Source: JAKAGZ01 sp963783855 (GTDB lineage Bacteria; Bacteroidota; Ignavibacteria; Ignavibacteriales; Ignavibacteriaceae). Taken from it: a stretch of DNA of 64,000 bases. The notes under the pieces are model-generated. The model saw only the letters and a program-made list of their open reading frames with translations. It searched no databases and had not been told where the DNA came from. The stretch spans positions 59,071 through 123,070 of the forward strand of contig CAWAPE010000002.1 in assembly GCA_963783855.1 (NCBI GenBank), in the 5' to 3' direction. The translations under genes and the position numbers were made by a program. Below are positions 9,228 to 18,574 of this stretch, in pieces (position 1 is the first letter of the stretch; every line of letters starts with the position of its first letter).

Positions 9228-9256
9228 AAATGAAATCCTTTCAGGGGATTTCATTT
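9228..9256 (-). terminator. Intrinsic terminator after infB
   Basis: 11-bp stem AAATGAAATCC / GGATTTCATTT with a 7-base loop, 20 bases after the infB stop. Followed on the minus strand by TTATTTTATA. It would end or attenuate the rimP-nusA-infB message just before rbfA. Confidence 0.7.
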
Positions 9257-9275
9257 TTCATAATCTTAAATTTCC

Positions 9276-11849
9276 TCAAAGTGTCTTTTTAGTCTCAACA
9301 ATTTTGTAAGCTTCTACAATGTCGCCAACTTTTATATCATTAAAATTATTAAGGTTCAATCCGCATTCGTAACCGGCATCAACTTCTCTTACATCATCTT
9401 TGAATCGTTTTAGTGTTCCAATTTCACCTTCAAAGATTACAATGCCGTCTCTGATAAGTCTTATCCTATTATTTCTGGAAATTTTTCCTTCGAGTACATA
9501 ACATCCTGCAACTGTACCAACTTTTGGAACTTTGAATGTATCTCTTATTTCAACCGAAGCAACAACTTCTTCTGAAAGTAGCGGAGATAACAGGCCTTCC
9601 AGGGCAGCTTTTACTTCGTTAATAGCATCATAAATTACATTGTAAAGTCTGACATCAACTTTTTGATTTTCAGCAAGCTTTCTGGCATTTATGTTCGGCC
9701 TTACGTGGAAGCCGACAATAATTGCATTTGAAGCAGCTGCTAAAAGTACATCGCTTTCTGAAATTCCGCCAACGCCTTTATGTATAACCCGAACAATAAC
9801 TTCCTGAGTAGAAAGTTTCATTAATGAATCTGACAACGCTTCAACTGATCCATCCACATCGCCTTTAACAATAAGAGGTAATTCTTTAACTCCGCCGATG
9901 CTGATCTGTTCTGCTATTTCATCGAGAGTAATATGATGAACCTGTTTCTGATCCTGCTCACGTTTAAGCTGCTGTCTCTTAATTCCAATTTCGCGTGCCT
10001 GTCTTTCGGAATCAACAACAACGAAAGTATCGCCTGCCTGCGGTGCACCTTCGAAACCAAGTACTAGAACCGGCGTTGAGGGCGGTGCTTCGAATACTTT
10101 ATTTCCGCGTTCATCAAACATTGCACGAACTTTTCCCTGGTAAATTCCGGCAACAAATGGATCACCAATTTTAAGCGTTCCTTTCTGCACCAGAATAGTA
10201 CCGGTAATTCCTCTTCCCTTATCAAGTTCTGATTCAACAACAACACCACGCGCCATCCTGCTGGGATTAGCTTTCAGATCTAGTACTTCTGCCTCGAGAA
10301 GAATTCTTTCAAGAACCGCATCAACATTCTTTCCTGATTTGGCTGAAAGTTCAACACACTGATACTTTCCGCCCCATTCTTCAACAAGAATATTCCTGTC
10401 GGCAAGCTGTTGTTTTATCTTTTCTGAATTAGCACCCGGCTTATCAATTTTATTTATAGCAATTACAATTGGAACACCGGCCGCCTGTGCATGATTTATA
10501 GCTTCAACTGTCTGCGGCATCACTGCGTCATCAGCAGCTACAACCAGAACAACAATATCAGTTAATCTTGCTCCACGTGCTCTCATAGCTGTAAAAGCTT
10601 CGTGACCGGGAGTATCAAGAAAAGCTATATTTTTCCCATCCCCTACATCAACTTTATAAGCACCGATGTGCTGTGTAATTCCGCCTGATTCTCCCGCAAC
10701 GACATTAGTTCTTCTTATATAATCAAGAAGAGAAGTTTTACCATGATCTACGTGTCCCATTATTGTAACAACAGGAGAGCGTGGTTCCAGAGATTCAGGA
10801 TCGTCCGGTTCATCTTCAAGAGCTTCAGAAGTGTATTCTTCCTCAAATTCTACTTCAAATCCAAATTCATCAGCAACCAGTGTAATTGTTTCTACATCCA
10901 GCCTCTGGTTAATTGAAACCATCAGTCCGAGTTCAATACATTTAGAAATTACATCTGCAACCGGTACACTCATCAGGTTTGCAAGTTCATTAACGGCAAT
11001 AAATTCCGTTACCTTAATTTTGCTTTTCTCAAGTGTTTTTTGTTCCTGTATTTTTTCTTCTTTTTCTTCCCTTTCTTTTCTCTTCTTTTTCCTGGCACTT
11101 GCGCGTCCGGGTGAAACCCCGTCATCCATACTCGAGAGAGTTTTTCTTATCGCTGCATCAACTTCACGCTGGTCAATTTCAAACTTTTTAACTTTCTTTC
11201 TTTTCTTAGCCTGTGGTAATTCTTCTCCGGCTTCTGCAGTTTTCTTTCTTGCTTTAAGTTTCTTTTTCTTTTTAACAGGTGCATTCTGTGATGTGCTATC
11301 GGATGATTTTGTAGTTCTTGAGGATTTTCTATCCTGTTCTTCAAGGTCAATTTTGCCAACTACACGCAGGCCTCTTTTTTTATTTTTTTCTTCTTCAATC
11401 GGAGATTTAAATTTATTGTCCTCTCCCTCAACTGTTTCCGAAACTTTTTCTTCTATAATTTCAGCCTGCGGCGCCTCTTCCTTCTTTTCTTCATCTGTCA
11501 CTTCTGCTTCACTCTGAAGGACCTCTTCTTCTTCAGTCTCACCTGCGGCAGGTGGTGTAATCGTTTCGGGAGTTTCGTCAACTACTTTCTTCTCGGTTTC
11601 TTCCTCTTCCGCTTTTTCAGCACGCTTCTTATTAAACTCTGCAATTTTTTTATAATGTTTTTCGGCCTTCTCTATATCTTTCTTGTAATGCTCGTTTATA
11701 TCCTTAAGCATATCGTCAGTAAGTATAGACATATGCGATTTCACTTTGTGTCCTTTCTTCGTAAGAAACTCTACAAGTGTAGCAGCAGAAAGATTATATT
11801 CTGACGCGAATTTAAAAATCCTTAATTTTTTTGATTTCGTTTCGGACAT
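9276..11849 (-). CDS. infB: Translation initiation factor IF-2
   Basis: GTPase that places initiator tRNA on the ribosome. 857 aa: an IF2_N domain at about 8-55, a long Glu/Lys-rich linker (about 60-280), a second IF2_N (about 283-335), then the G domain with GHVDHGKT (365-372), DTPGHE (412-417) and NKID (466-469). C-terminal EF-Tu-like domains and the fMet-tRNA-binding C2 domain follow. The low-complexity linker explains a 228-residue open frame on the opposite strand, which is a shadow. 22 bases separate it from nusA. Confidence 0.97.
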   Translation of the reverse strand: MSETKSKKLRIFKFASEYNLSAATLVEFLTKKGHKVKSHMSILTDDMLKDINEHYKKDIEKAEKHYKKIAEFNKKRAEKAEEEETEKKVVDETPETITPPAAGETEEEEVLQSEAEVTDEEKKEEAPQAEIIEEKVSETVEGEDNKFKSPIEEEKNKKRGLRVVGKIDLEEQDRKSSRTTKSSDSTSQNAPVKKKKKLKARKKTAEAGEELPQAKKRKKVKKFEIDQREVDAAIRKTLSSMDDGVSPGRASARKKKRKEREEKEEKIQEQKTLEKSKIKVTEFIAVNELANLMSVPVADVISKCIELGLMVSINQRLDVETITLVADEFGFEVEFEEEYTSEALEDEPDDPESLEPRSPVVTIMGHVDHGKTSLLDYIRRTNVVAGESGGITQHIGAYKVDVGDGKNIAFLDTPGHEAFTAMRARGARLTDIVVLVVAADDAVMPQTVEAINHAQAAGVPIVIAINKIDKPGANSEKIKQQLADRNILVEEWGGKYQCVELSAKSGKNVDAVLERILLEAEVLDLKANPSRMARGVVVESELDKGRGITGTILVQKGTLKIGDPFVAGIYQGKVRAMFDERGNKVFEAPPSTPVLVLGFEGAPQAGDTFVVVDSERQAREIGIKRQQLKREQDQKQVHHITLDEIAEQISIGGVKELPLIVKGDVDGSVEALSDSLMKLSTQEVIVRVIHKGVGGISESDVLLAAASNAIIVGFHVRPNINARKLAENQKVDVRLYNVIYDAINEVKAALEGLLSPLLSEEVVASVEIRDTFKVPKVGTVAGCYVLEGKISRNNRIRLIRDGIVIFEGEIGTLKRFKDDVREVDAGYECGLNLNNFNDIKVGDIVEAYKIVETKKTL

Positions 11850-11871
11850 ATTTTTGGTTACCTGTTTTTAA

Positions 11872-13116
11872 CTACTCTTCATCTTCAAACTGGGATTTAA
11901 TAGTTTCAATTATCTCGTTTACTTTATCCTCACTAAGACCTTCAATTTCCATCAACTTTTCAACACCGGCAGTCAGTACTTCGATAGCTGTATCGTACCT
12001 GTTATTAATAAGCAGGTCATAGATATCTTCGCCAAGTTCTTCTTTAAGATCAATAAGTTCGAAATCTTCGTATTCTTCAAATGGTTTTTCTTCTCTTAAT
12101 ATTTCTATTTCATATCCTGTTAATTTCATCGCAAGTCTAATATTAACACCATTTCTGCCAACAATCAAAGAAACCTGGTCACTATCGGCTGTAACCACAG
12201 CTTTTTTCTCATCTTCATCAAGTTCAATTTTTTTAAGCTTTGCAGGTGCAAGAGCTTTCTGAAGAAATATTAAAGGATCTTCCGAAAAATTGATTACATC
12301 AATATTTTCGTTGTTCAACTCTCTAACAATTGCATGAATACGAACACCTTTCATTCCTACACAGGCACCTACGGCATCAATTCTGTCATCGTGAGATTCA
12401 ACAGCCACTTTAGCTCGTTCGCCGGGTTCGCGTGCGATTGCTTTTATTTCGATAATACCGTCATAGATTTCCGGTATTTCAATTTCAAACAATCTTCTTA
12501 AGAACATGTTGTCTGCTCTTGAAATAATTATTGCAGGTCCTACATTTACTTTTCTTACTTCTTTAACTATTGCACGAACTGTTTCGCCCTTTTTATATCT
12601 TTCATAAGGAATTTGCTCGCTCCTCGGGAGAATCAATTCATTCTTGTTGTGGTTTACAAGAATATCATTTTTCCTTGTTTGATAAATATCACCAACAACA
12701 ATTTCGCCGAGCAGTTCTTTATATTCATTGTAGATAATGTCTTTTTCAATTTCGCGAATCTTCTGGTTCAGACTTTGTTTAGCCAGAGTTATAAGTCTTC
12801 TTCCAAAGCTTGCCAGGCTAAGGGTTTCAACAAAATCTTCTCCAACTTCAAGTTCGTCATCATTTCCTCTTTTATTTACTTCATCAAGGCTTATCTGAAG
12901 ATTCGGATCTTCAACTTCATCAACAATTTCTCTTTCGAGGAATATTTCAATATCACCTTTGTCCATATTTACCACAACATCATACTTGGCTTCTTCGCCA
13001 TATTTTTTCCTGACAAGCAACCCGAAGATTTCTTCAATTATGCCTGCAAGAACATCCTTATCAACGCCTTTTTCCCTCACCATCTGGGCAAAGGATTCGA
13101 CTATATCAGAGTTCAT
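11872..13116 (-). CDS. nusA: Transcription termination/antitermination protein NusA
   Basis: NusA binds RNA polymerase and nascent RNA, modulating pausing, termination and rRNA antitermination. The 414-aa protein has the N-terminal RNAP-binding domain (1-125), an S1 domain (about 130-200), two KH domains (KGVRIHAIVRELNNE near 254, and GRNGVNIRLAMKLTGYEIEI near 320) and a short C-terminal acidic helical tail. It starts 26 bases after the rimP stop, and infB follows at 22 bases, giving the conserved rimP-nusA-infB operon. Confidence 0.97.
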   Translation of the reverse strand: MNSDIVESFAQMVREKGVDKDVLAGIIEEIFGLLVRKKYGEEAKYDVVVNMDKGDIEIFLEREIVDEVEDPNLQISLDEVNKRGNDDELEVGEDFVETLSLASFGRRLITLAKQSLNQKIREIEKDIIYNEYKELLGEIVVGDIYQTRKNDILVNHNKNELILPRSEQIPYERYKKGETVRAIVKEVRKVNVGPAIIISRADNMFLRRLFEIEIPEIYDGIIEIKAIAREPGERAKVAVESHDDRIDAVGACVGMKGVRIHAIVRELNNENIDVINFSEDPLIFLQKALAPAKLKKIELDEDEKKAVVTADSDQVSLIVGRNGVNIRLAMKLTGYEIEILREEKPFEEYEDFELIDLKEELGEDIYDLLINNRYDTAIEVLTAGVEKLMEIEGLSEDKVNEIIETIKSQFEDEE

Positions 13117-13142
13117 CTGTTTTTATTCCTCCATTAAGTGTT

Positions 13143-13607
13143 TCATCCCCGTGGGGAAAAACTTACTATTACTTTTGCTTTTTTAATATTATTAAAATTA
13201 ATTTTTACTTCGTTGTTCTTTGACAAAAAAGTCAGTTCTTCATCTTCAATACTTTTCAATTTTCCGGTTAACTTTTTTGTGTCTTCCCCTGAAGTGTATG
13301 AAACTTCAAAATTCCTGTTGATGTGTTTCGGATACTGCTTCAAATAAATAAGCGGTTTATCAACACCCGGAGACGAAACATCCAGCCTGTAGTCTTTTCC
13401 CGCAGTAGGCAGATTTTCAAGTTCGGAATCTATTTCCCTGCTTACTTCGGCGCAATCACCGGCAGAGACGTCCTTTTCTCCATCAATAAAAACTTCTATT
13501 ACTCTTTTTTGCGGAGTTCCGCGAACAATAATGTCGATAGGAAAAAAACCTTTTCTTTCGACGATTTCAGCTATTTTTTGAGTAATATTATTTTCAGTTA
13601 AATTCAT
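13143..13607 (-). CDS. rimP: Ribosome maturation factor RimP
   Basis: RimP assists 30S assembly. 154 aa with the N-terminal alpha/beta domain (GTPQKRVIEVFIDGEKDVSAGDC region, about 30-50), the YRLDVSSPGVDKPL signature (about 77-90) and an SH3-like C-terminal domain. First gene of the rimP-nusA-infB operon. The ATG at 13607 has no Shine-Dalgarno sequence: the bases just upstream are the T run of the hairpin at 13620-13634. That is odd for an operon leader and is reported as a finding. Confidence 0.93.
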   Translation of the reverse strand: MNLTENNITQKIAEIVERKGFFPIDIIVRGTPQKRVIEVFIDGEKDVSAGDCAEVSREIDSELENLPTAGKDYRLDVSSPGVDKPLIYLKQYPKHINRNFEVSYTSGEDTKKLTGKLKSIEDEELTFLSKNNEVKINFNNIKKAKVIVSFSPRG

Positions 13608-13619
13608 ACAAACAAAAAA

Positions 13620-13634
13620 CGCCCTTTAAGGGCG
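13620..13634 (-). terminator. Terminator/attenuator abutting the rimP start
   Basis: Stem CGCCC / GGGCG (extendable by two A-T pairs) with a 5-base loop, followed on the minus strand by TTTTTTG. It lies 85-99 bases after the mscS stop but only 12 bases before the rimP ATG. It probably ends mscS transcripts and may also act as an attenuator for the rimP operon. Confidence 0.7.
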
Positions 13635-13718
13635 AAATAAGATTATCAAAATTAGTATTAATTTAGTGAATAAGCAAGAAAAGAAAGGATTTGAAAATAG
13701 CTGAGATTCTTCTGTCTT

Positions 13719-14624
13719 TTAGTTCTTTCCGGCTTTCGGCTGGTCTACCTGGAATTCTGTATTCTTTATATGCAGGTCTCTCTGCGGGAACGGGATCTCA
13801 ATGCCGGCTTCCTTGAATTTTTTGAATATCTCAAAATAAAGTTTGCTTTGAAGAATTGCGGGTGTTGTAATATAGCTATTTGTCCAGATCCTCAGATTAA
13901 AATTAAGCGAGCTGTCGCCAAACTCGACAAATAGCACGTCCGGTTTGGGACTTTTTAACACGCCTTCATCCTTGTCTGCAACTTCAAGTAAAATTTGTTT
14001 TACTTTTTCGGGGTCTTCTTTATAAGCAACGCCTACAGGAATATTAAATCTTACATTTCTGTCGTTGTGGCTCCAGTTGATAACTCTTGATGAAATAAAT
14101 TCTGAATTAGGAACGATTACCGAGATATTATCATTTGTTACAACGGTAGTTGATCTCATCGAAATACTTATCACATCACCATTTACATCACCAACCTGAA
14201 TTCTATCGCCAACTTTTATCGGCCTTTCAAAAAGAATTATTATTCCGCTCACAAAATTATTTGTAATGTTCTGCAAGCCAAAACCGATGCCAACACCAAG
14301 AGCACCCGCAAGAACAGTAAGAGTACTCAGGTTAATTCCAACTGTCTGCATTACTATAACCAGCCCGAAAACGAGAACACCGTAACGGATTATAGTACCA
14401 ACCGCCAGTCTAACGCCAAGATCTATTTTACTATCGGAAAGGATTTTATAAACTATCCATTTTCTTAGTTTCGCCGTAAGGTAAAAAAGCAGCCAGGCAA
14501 GAAAAATAAAATACAAGAGTGTCCATAAAGTTATAGAAGAATTACCGATTTCAAACAAATGAAAACTCAGGAATTTTTTTACTTGATCAAAAATTTCTAT
14601 TACAGGTTTGAGAAATTCTTCCAT
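13719..14624 (-). CDS. Small-conductance mechanosensitive channel (MscS family)
   Basis: Osmotic safety valve in the inner membrane. 301 aa with three hydrophobic segments (about 28-50, 74-98 and 102-135). The pore helix TM3 carries the Ala/Gly-packed LAGALGVGIGFGLQNITNNF pattern (about 108-127). The cytoplasmic beta domain follows with FERPIKVGDRIQVGDVNG and IVPNSEF, ending in an alpha/beta domain. Size and layout match the short E. coli MscS type rather than MscK/MscM. Transcribed alone, between the lipoprotein gene and rimP. Confidence 0.9.
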   Translation of the reverse strand: MEEFLKPVIEIFDQVKKFLSFHLFEIGNSSITLWTLLYFIFLAWLLFYLTAKLRKWIVYKILSDSKIDLGVRLAVGTIIRYGVLVFGLVIVMQTVGINLSTLTVLAGALGVGIGFGLQNITNNFVSGIIILFERPIKVGDRIQVGDVNGDVISISMRSTTVVTNDNISVIVPNSEFISSRVINWSHNDRNVRFNIPVGVAYKEDPEKVKQILLEVADKDEGVLKSPKPDVLFVEFGDSSLNFNLRIWTNSYITTPAILQSKLYFEIFKKFKEAGIEIPFPQRDLHIKNTEFQVDQPKAGKN

Positions 14625-14740
14625 TTAAACTCTTTAAAATGTGTCCCAATTGTTTTTTAATTTAGTAAAATGAACATATAAAAAAAAGGACATACCTGTT
14701 TATAATTACTTTAATTACAACAGAATAGACTAAAACAGAG

Positions 14741-14760
14741 AATGCCTCAAAAGAGGCATT
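14741..14760 (-). terminator. Hairpin terminator of the lipoprotein gene
   Basis: Perfect 8-bp stem AATGCCTC / GAGGCATT with an AAAA loop, 27 bases past the stop at 14787. The minus-strand downstream bases are CTCTGTTTTA, only moderately T-rich, so termination efficiency is uncertain. Confidence 0.55.
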
Positions 14761-14786
14761 CAAATTTGCTTAAATATTAAAAAAAG

Positions 14787-15770
14787 TTAGTTTTTAACCT
14801 TGTAAGGTATTCCCCAGGTTTGGCTTTCAACCTGAGCTGAGTCGTCATATATGGTCTGTTTTGTAAATGCATTAAGGACTGCGTGAAAATAACCATGGTA
14901 TCCACCAACATTAAAAGTTTTTTGATAAACTTTTAAATATCCGTTTCCTGATGGGGTGGAGGATACAAGGCTAAGATTTGATTTATTTCTGTGCATTCCG
15001 AAAAAATTCGCTCCATAGGTAACAGTTACAAAATCAGTATCAGCGTATGCGCTGTATAGTTCAACTGAGATCGTTATTGAATCTCGTTTGGCAATTTCCG
15101 GGAAGTGATGCCACCATCCCCACCTCTTTTCTCTTGCTAGGAAATAATCCTCGGGAGAATCAATTACAAGACTATTCCCGTCAGAACCAGTAACTGTAAG
15201 TTTATTAATATTAAAATTATTTGTCATAGTTCCGCCGGAAACTAAAGAAATACCAACCAGCCTCCAATTCCTATAAGGATTATCAGTACTGTCAATCCGT
15301 TCAAACAATAATTGTCGGGTTATGACTGTAGTAAAATTTTTTGTAATTATTGTGTCCGCTTTCGTAGTCGGTCCCTGGGTAGAGGCCACGATATTAAGTA
15401 CACCCTGAAATGTTTTTGTCACTTTTACAAAGACAGAATCACCAACCTGGTTAAATGTATAATTTTTATCTTTAAGGATAATATGCTGCCATACAAAAAC
15501 CGGTGTAATTGCCGTGGATTCTTTGCCTAAGAAATTTATGCTCTGGTTTTCATTAAAATTCGTTTCAAAGGAAGAGACTGCGGAATCTTGTTCTGCAATC
15601 TGCGTAATCGCCTGTTTGTCGGCTGTCTGAATGTTTGTCTGTCCGTTGCTTATTGTGGATGGTCCTGTAACAGAATTATTGCATCCTGCTACAAGTAAAG
15701 ATACACAAAACAATGATAGAGCTACATAATTCTTTCTTAACATAGAAAATTTTGCTATTCTTTCCATCAC
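14787..15770 (-). CDS. Secreted lipoprotein of unknown function
   Basis: 327 aa. An N-terminal basic segment and hydrophobic stretch end in LLVAGC (Cys29 or 30), a lipobox, so the protein is probably acylated and sent to the outer membrane. The rest is rich in Thr, Ser, Asn and beta-type sequence with no catalytic motif that I recognise. A Trp/His cluster (RWGWWHHFPE) lies near residue 215. Monocistronic: its own terminator at 14741-14760 and a 551-base upstream region. Function unknown. Confidence 0.75.
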   Translation of the reverse strand: MMERIAKFSMLRKNYVALSLFCVSLLVAGCNNSVTGPSTISNGQTNIQTADKQAITQIAEQDSAVSSFETNFNENQSINFLGKESTAITPVFVWQHIILKDKNYTFNQVGDSVFVKVTKTFQGVLNIVASTQGPTTKADTIITKNFTTVITRQLLFERIDSTDNPYRNWRLVGISLVSGGTMTNNFNINKLTVTGSDGNSLVIDSPEDYFLAREKRWGWWHHFPEIAKRDSITISVELYSAYADTDFVTVTYGANFFGMHRNKSNLSLVSSTPSGNGYLKVYQKTFNVGGYHGYFHAVLNAFTKQTIYDDSAQVESQTWGIPYKVKN

Positions 15771-16321
15771 ATACTCCTTTTACCGAATCGATTATAATTT
15801 TCTTAGCTTTAAATATTGAAAATTCTATGCCAATACATTTAGGTTTCTTTTTTATTGTTTTTTAAAGCACTCATAGACAAAAATGTAAATTTTGCTCAAA
15901 ACTACGTAAAATTTTCATATATAAAACACTGGTTTTTTGCTATTAAAAATAATCTGTTTTATTGATTTCATCAATTATATATAAGTCTTTGACAAATTTC
16001 CTTTTAAAATGGTTTAAGTTTTAGGGACAGATTTCGAGTATTTTTCAACATCGCAATTCTTAGAAATTAGCACCTATTAGCTTCTAGATAGCATATCAAG
16101 ATATTTAATGGGGTTATTAGTGAAAAAAGTTTTTTTAATCCCAGAGACGGAAAAATAAAAATCACTTTCATTGATAACCTTGAAAGAAAGACTACTATTC
16201 AAACGAAGATAACTTATTATTGATTTATGAAGACGGACGGATAATCATAAAAATTTGTCTTAGGATTTAACTTCCCACTTGCTATATTACCAGCATAAAC
16301 CTTTTAATTGAAGGAGGGTCC
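15771..16321. other. 551-base non-coding region between divergent genes
   Basis: Lies between the starts of the lipoprotein gene (minus) and mscL (plus), so it must hold both promoters. Very A/T-rich. I see no open frame of convincing composition, no strong hairpin and no repeat. The only clear signal is the strong Shine-Dalgarno AAGGAGGG at 16311-16318 for mscL. Confidence 0.6.
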
Positions 16322-16777
16322 ATGCTAAAAGAATTCAAAGAGTTCGCCATGAAAGGAAATGTTCTTGACATGGCAATCGGTATAATTATAGGCGCCGCGT
16401 TCGGCACAATTGTAAAATCGTTTGTCGCCGATGTAATTATGCCACCCATTGGTCTGCTGTTGGGCAATGTTGATTTTTCATCTTTATATATTCTTTTAAA
16501 GGGCGGCATAAAGGTTGCGGGTCCGTATGCTTCCCTGGCCGACGCACAGGCTGCAGGTGCTGTTACTCTTAATTACGGTGTATTTATAAATTCTGTTGTC
16601 AGCTTCCTTATTGTTGCATTCTCTGTTTTTATGGTAGTAAAATCCATTAACAAATTGAAAAGAAAGGAAGAGGAAATCCCTCCGGCAGCCCCGACTACAA
16701 AGAGCTGTCCATATTGCTACACGGTAATTTCGGTTCAGGCTACGAAATGCCCAGCCTGTACTTCTGAGATTAAGTAA
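16322..16777 (+). CDS. mscL: Large-conductance mechanosensitive channel with C-terminal zinc ribbon
   Basis: Homopentameric channel that opens near lytic membrane tension. The N-terminal helix MLKEFKEFAMKGNVLDMAIG and TM1 (15-41, GIIIGAAFGTIVKSFVADV), a periplasmic loop, and TM2 (about 86-107) are typical. In place of the usual acidic C-terminal helix, residues 128-151 contain CPYC and CPAC (Cys129, 132, 143, 146), a two-knuckle zinc-ribbon pattern. A strong Shine-Dalgarno AAGGAGGG lies 3 bases before the ATG. Single gene, ended by the hairpin at 16794-16816. Confidence 0.93.
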   Translation: MLKEFKEFAMKGNVLDMAIGIIIGAAFGTIVKSFVADVIMPPIGLLLGNVDFSSLYILLKGGIKVAGPYASLADAQAAGAVTLNYGVFINSVVSFLIVAFSVFMVVKSINKLKRKEEEIPPAAPTTKSCPYCYTVISVQATKCPACTSEIK

Positions 16778-16793
16778 AAAATTTTTATGCTTG

Positions 16794-16816
16794 CTGCCAC
16801 GCTTACACCGTGGCAG
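16794..16816. terminator. Bidirectional terminator between mscL and rluE-like gene
   Basis: 8-bp stem CTGCCACG / CGTGGCAG with a 7-base loop between convergent genes. On the plus strand ATTTATTCTTTT follows. On the minus strand CAAGCATAAAAATTTTTT follows. It overlaps no coding base and can serve both genes. Confidence 0.65.
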
Positions 16817-16818
16817 AT

Positions 16819-17397
16819 TTATTCTTTTAAGTCCTCAATTTCTTTGCCCTTGAGTTCTCTAACTTCACCGGGTTTCAAATCACCTAATAATAATTTTTTA
16901 ATTTTCACTCTAATCAATCTTATTGTAGGATGGCCAATCGCGGCAGTCATCTTTCTTACCTGCCTGAATCTTCCTTCCGTGATAACAATACTAAGCCAGC
17001 TGCAGGAAATCTTTTTTTTGCAATTAACGGGCGGTATTCTTTCGGGGAAACCGGGATCATCAATTACTTTGGTTTTTGCCGGAAGCGTTTTTTTGCCCTG
17101 AATTATTATTCCCTTCTCTAGTTTCCGTAACTCTTCTTCACCGGGAATTCCTTCAACCTGTACGTAATATTCTTTTTCGTTTTTGTTTTCGGGATTCAGC
17201 AAATGATCCGTTAGAGATTTATCGTTTGTTAAAAGGAGGAGTCCTTCGCTGTCCATATCAAGCCTGCCGACAGGATAAACTTCTTTTGGAAAATTGTAAA
17301 CATCCGCTAGAGTTTTCCTTTTTTTCTTATCGGTAAATTGAGTTAAAACCCCGTAAGGTTTATTAAGAAGGAAATACTTAAAATTATTCTGGTTCAT
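16819..17397 (-). CDS. RluE-like rRNA large-subunit pseudouridine synthase
   Basis: RsuA/RluB/E/F-family enzyme converting a uridine of 23S (or 16S) rRNA to pseudouridine. 192 aa with no N-terminal S4 domain, as in RluE. Motifs: FLLNKPYGVLTQF (9-21), catalytic GRLDMDSEGLLLLTND (44-59, Asp47), ITEGRFRQVRKM and the IRLIRVKI strand. RluE modifies U2457 in E. coli; the target here is inferred from family only. Overlaps the GT2 gene by 14 bases. Confidence 0.85.
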   Translation of the reverse strand: MNQNNFKYFLLNKPYGVLTQFTDKKKRKTLADVYNFPKEVYPVGRLDMDSEGLLLLTNDKSLTDHLLNPENKNEKEYYVQVEGIPGEEELRKLEKGIIIQGKKTLPAKTKVIDDPGFPERIPPVNCKKKISCSWLSIVITEGRFRQVRKMTAAIGHPTIRLIRVKIKKLLLGDLKPGEVRELKGKEIEDLKE

Positions 17398-18049
17398 AGG
17401 AATTAGTTATGCTGTCGGATAAATCACGGTGATAGATATATGTTTCAAAAAAAACTTTTCTCACGGAAAATTTCTTTCCCGCACGTTCGAGAAAATCAGA
17501 ATCTTCGCTGTAAGGAATATTCCTGAAACCGTTAAGTTCTGTAAAAACCCTTCTCTTACCGAAAAAAGTTCCGCAAATAGAGCAATCGGATAAATGAATA
17601 AGTTTTCCCGGATCGTCTTTATCACGAACAAATTCGTTACCAATGATTTTTATTCCGCCATGGATCAAATCAATTGTGTTGTTAAGCTCCATAAACTCAA
17701 CACGTTTTAGAATGTGATCTTTTTCATATTCATCATCACTGTCTATAAATGTCAGGTATTTCCCCGATGTTTTACTTATTCCATTATTTCTGCTCAACGG
17801 TGGCTTCTGATTTTTCTGCTTTAATACTTTTATGTTCTTAAATTGTGCGGCATATCTGGTGAGAAAAAGGAATGTTTCATCCTTACTTCCGTCATCAATA
17901 GCTATCAGTTCCCAGTTTTTATAGGTTTGGCTCAGAATTGATCCAATACACCGGTTCAAATAATCCTGGCGGTTATAGGCAGTTAAAATAATTGAAACAA
18001 GTGGATGTGCTTCTTCAAATTTCACAACAAATCTCTTAAAAATGAACAA
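17384..18049 (-). CDS. Glycosyltransferase family 2
   Basis: GT-A fold transferase using a nucleotide sugar. The 221-aa protein has the family opening VSIILTAYNRQDYLNRCIGS (18-37), the nucleotide-binding IDDGSKDET (51-59), RNNGISKTSGKYLTFIDSDDEY with the DxD-type DSDD (103-106), and a C-terminal ED near 172. No membrane segment, so it is cytosolic. The first 10 residues look untypical and the start may lie at a later codon. Overlaps the rluE-like gene by 14 bases. Acceptor and product unknown, but surface polysaccharide is usual. Confidence 0.85.
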   Translation of the reverse strand: MFIFKRFVVKFEEAHPLVSIILTAYNRQDYLNRCIGSILSQTYKNWELIAIDDGSKDETFLFLTRYAAQFKNIKVLKQKNQKPPLSRNNGISKTSGKYLTFIDSDDEYEKDHILKRVEFMELNNTIDLIHGGIKIIGNEFVRDKDDPGKLIHLSDCSICGTFFGKRRVFTELNGFRNIPYSEDSDFLERAGKKFSVRKVFFETYIYHRDLSDSITNSYEPE

Positions 18050-18253
18050 ACTTTGAACAAAAACGTCAAACTAAGTGTTCTAATAATATTGCTTTTACAG
18101 GAACAAAGCGGTCTTTAATCTTTATAATTGGTTCGGGTTTAGTTATTTTAATTCCTGTTGAATAATGAATTTGTGATAATTCCTCATATTCGCTGGATTA
18201 AAGGTTACATTAAATATAACCAGAATCTGCAAATAAAAGAAAGTTACATTTAT

Positions 18254-18478
18254 ATGTCATACCGCGATCAAAAAAAGTATATAGAATATCTTAAAAACAA
18301 TGAGCGTAAATTGGACCCGAAAGAACTGGCAGAGTTCAAAATGTTTCTAAAACGCCATAAAGATGAAGAGGATTTTGATACTATTTCAATGAAAAGATTG
18401 AAAGACATTCACGATAAATACAATAAGCCTGTTGACAAATCAAAGTACGATTCATTTTTTAAGAAAAAAGAAGAATGA
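18254..18478 (+). CDS. Small charged protein of unknown function
   Basis: 74 aa from the chosen ATG at 18254. An upstream in-frame ATG at 18158 would add 32 residues of poor protein character. Highly charged (Lys, Asp, Glu), predicted helical, no Cys, no signal peptide and no membrane segment. I do not recognise a family. It sits alone between the GT2 gene (divergent) and the DUF2723 pair. Moderate confidence that it is a real gene. Confidence 0.5.
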   Translation: MSYRDQKKYIEYLKNNERKLDPKELAEFKMFLKRHKDEEDFDTISMKRLKDIHDKYNKPVDKSKYDSFFKKKEE

Positions 18479-18574
18479 TCATTTTAACGGATGTCATTCA
18501 GGTACATTCCGTGGAATTTTTAAATTTTAATTAACTACTAAAAATATTTATTTATTGTTTTTTCAGGACAAATA

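Noticed and set aside
10831..11517. 228-codon open frame on the plus strand
   Set aside because: Antisense to the Glu/Lys-rich linker of infB; Ser/Phe-rich composition is the mirror of that linker and there is no ribosome-binding site.
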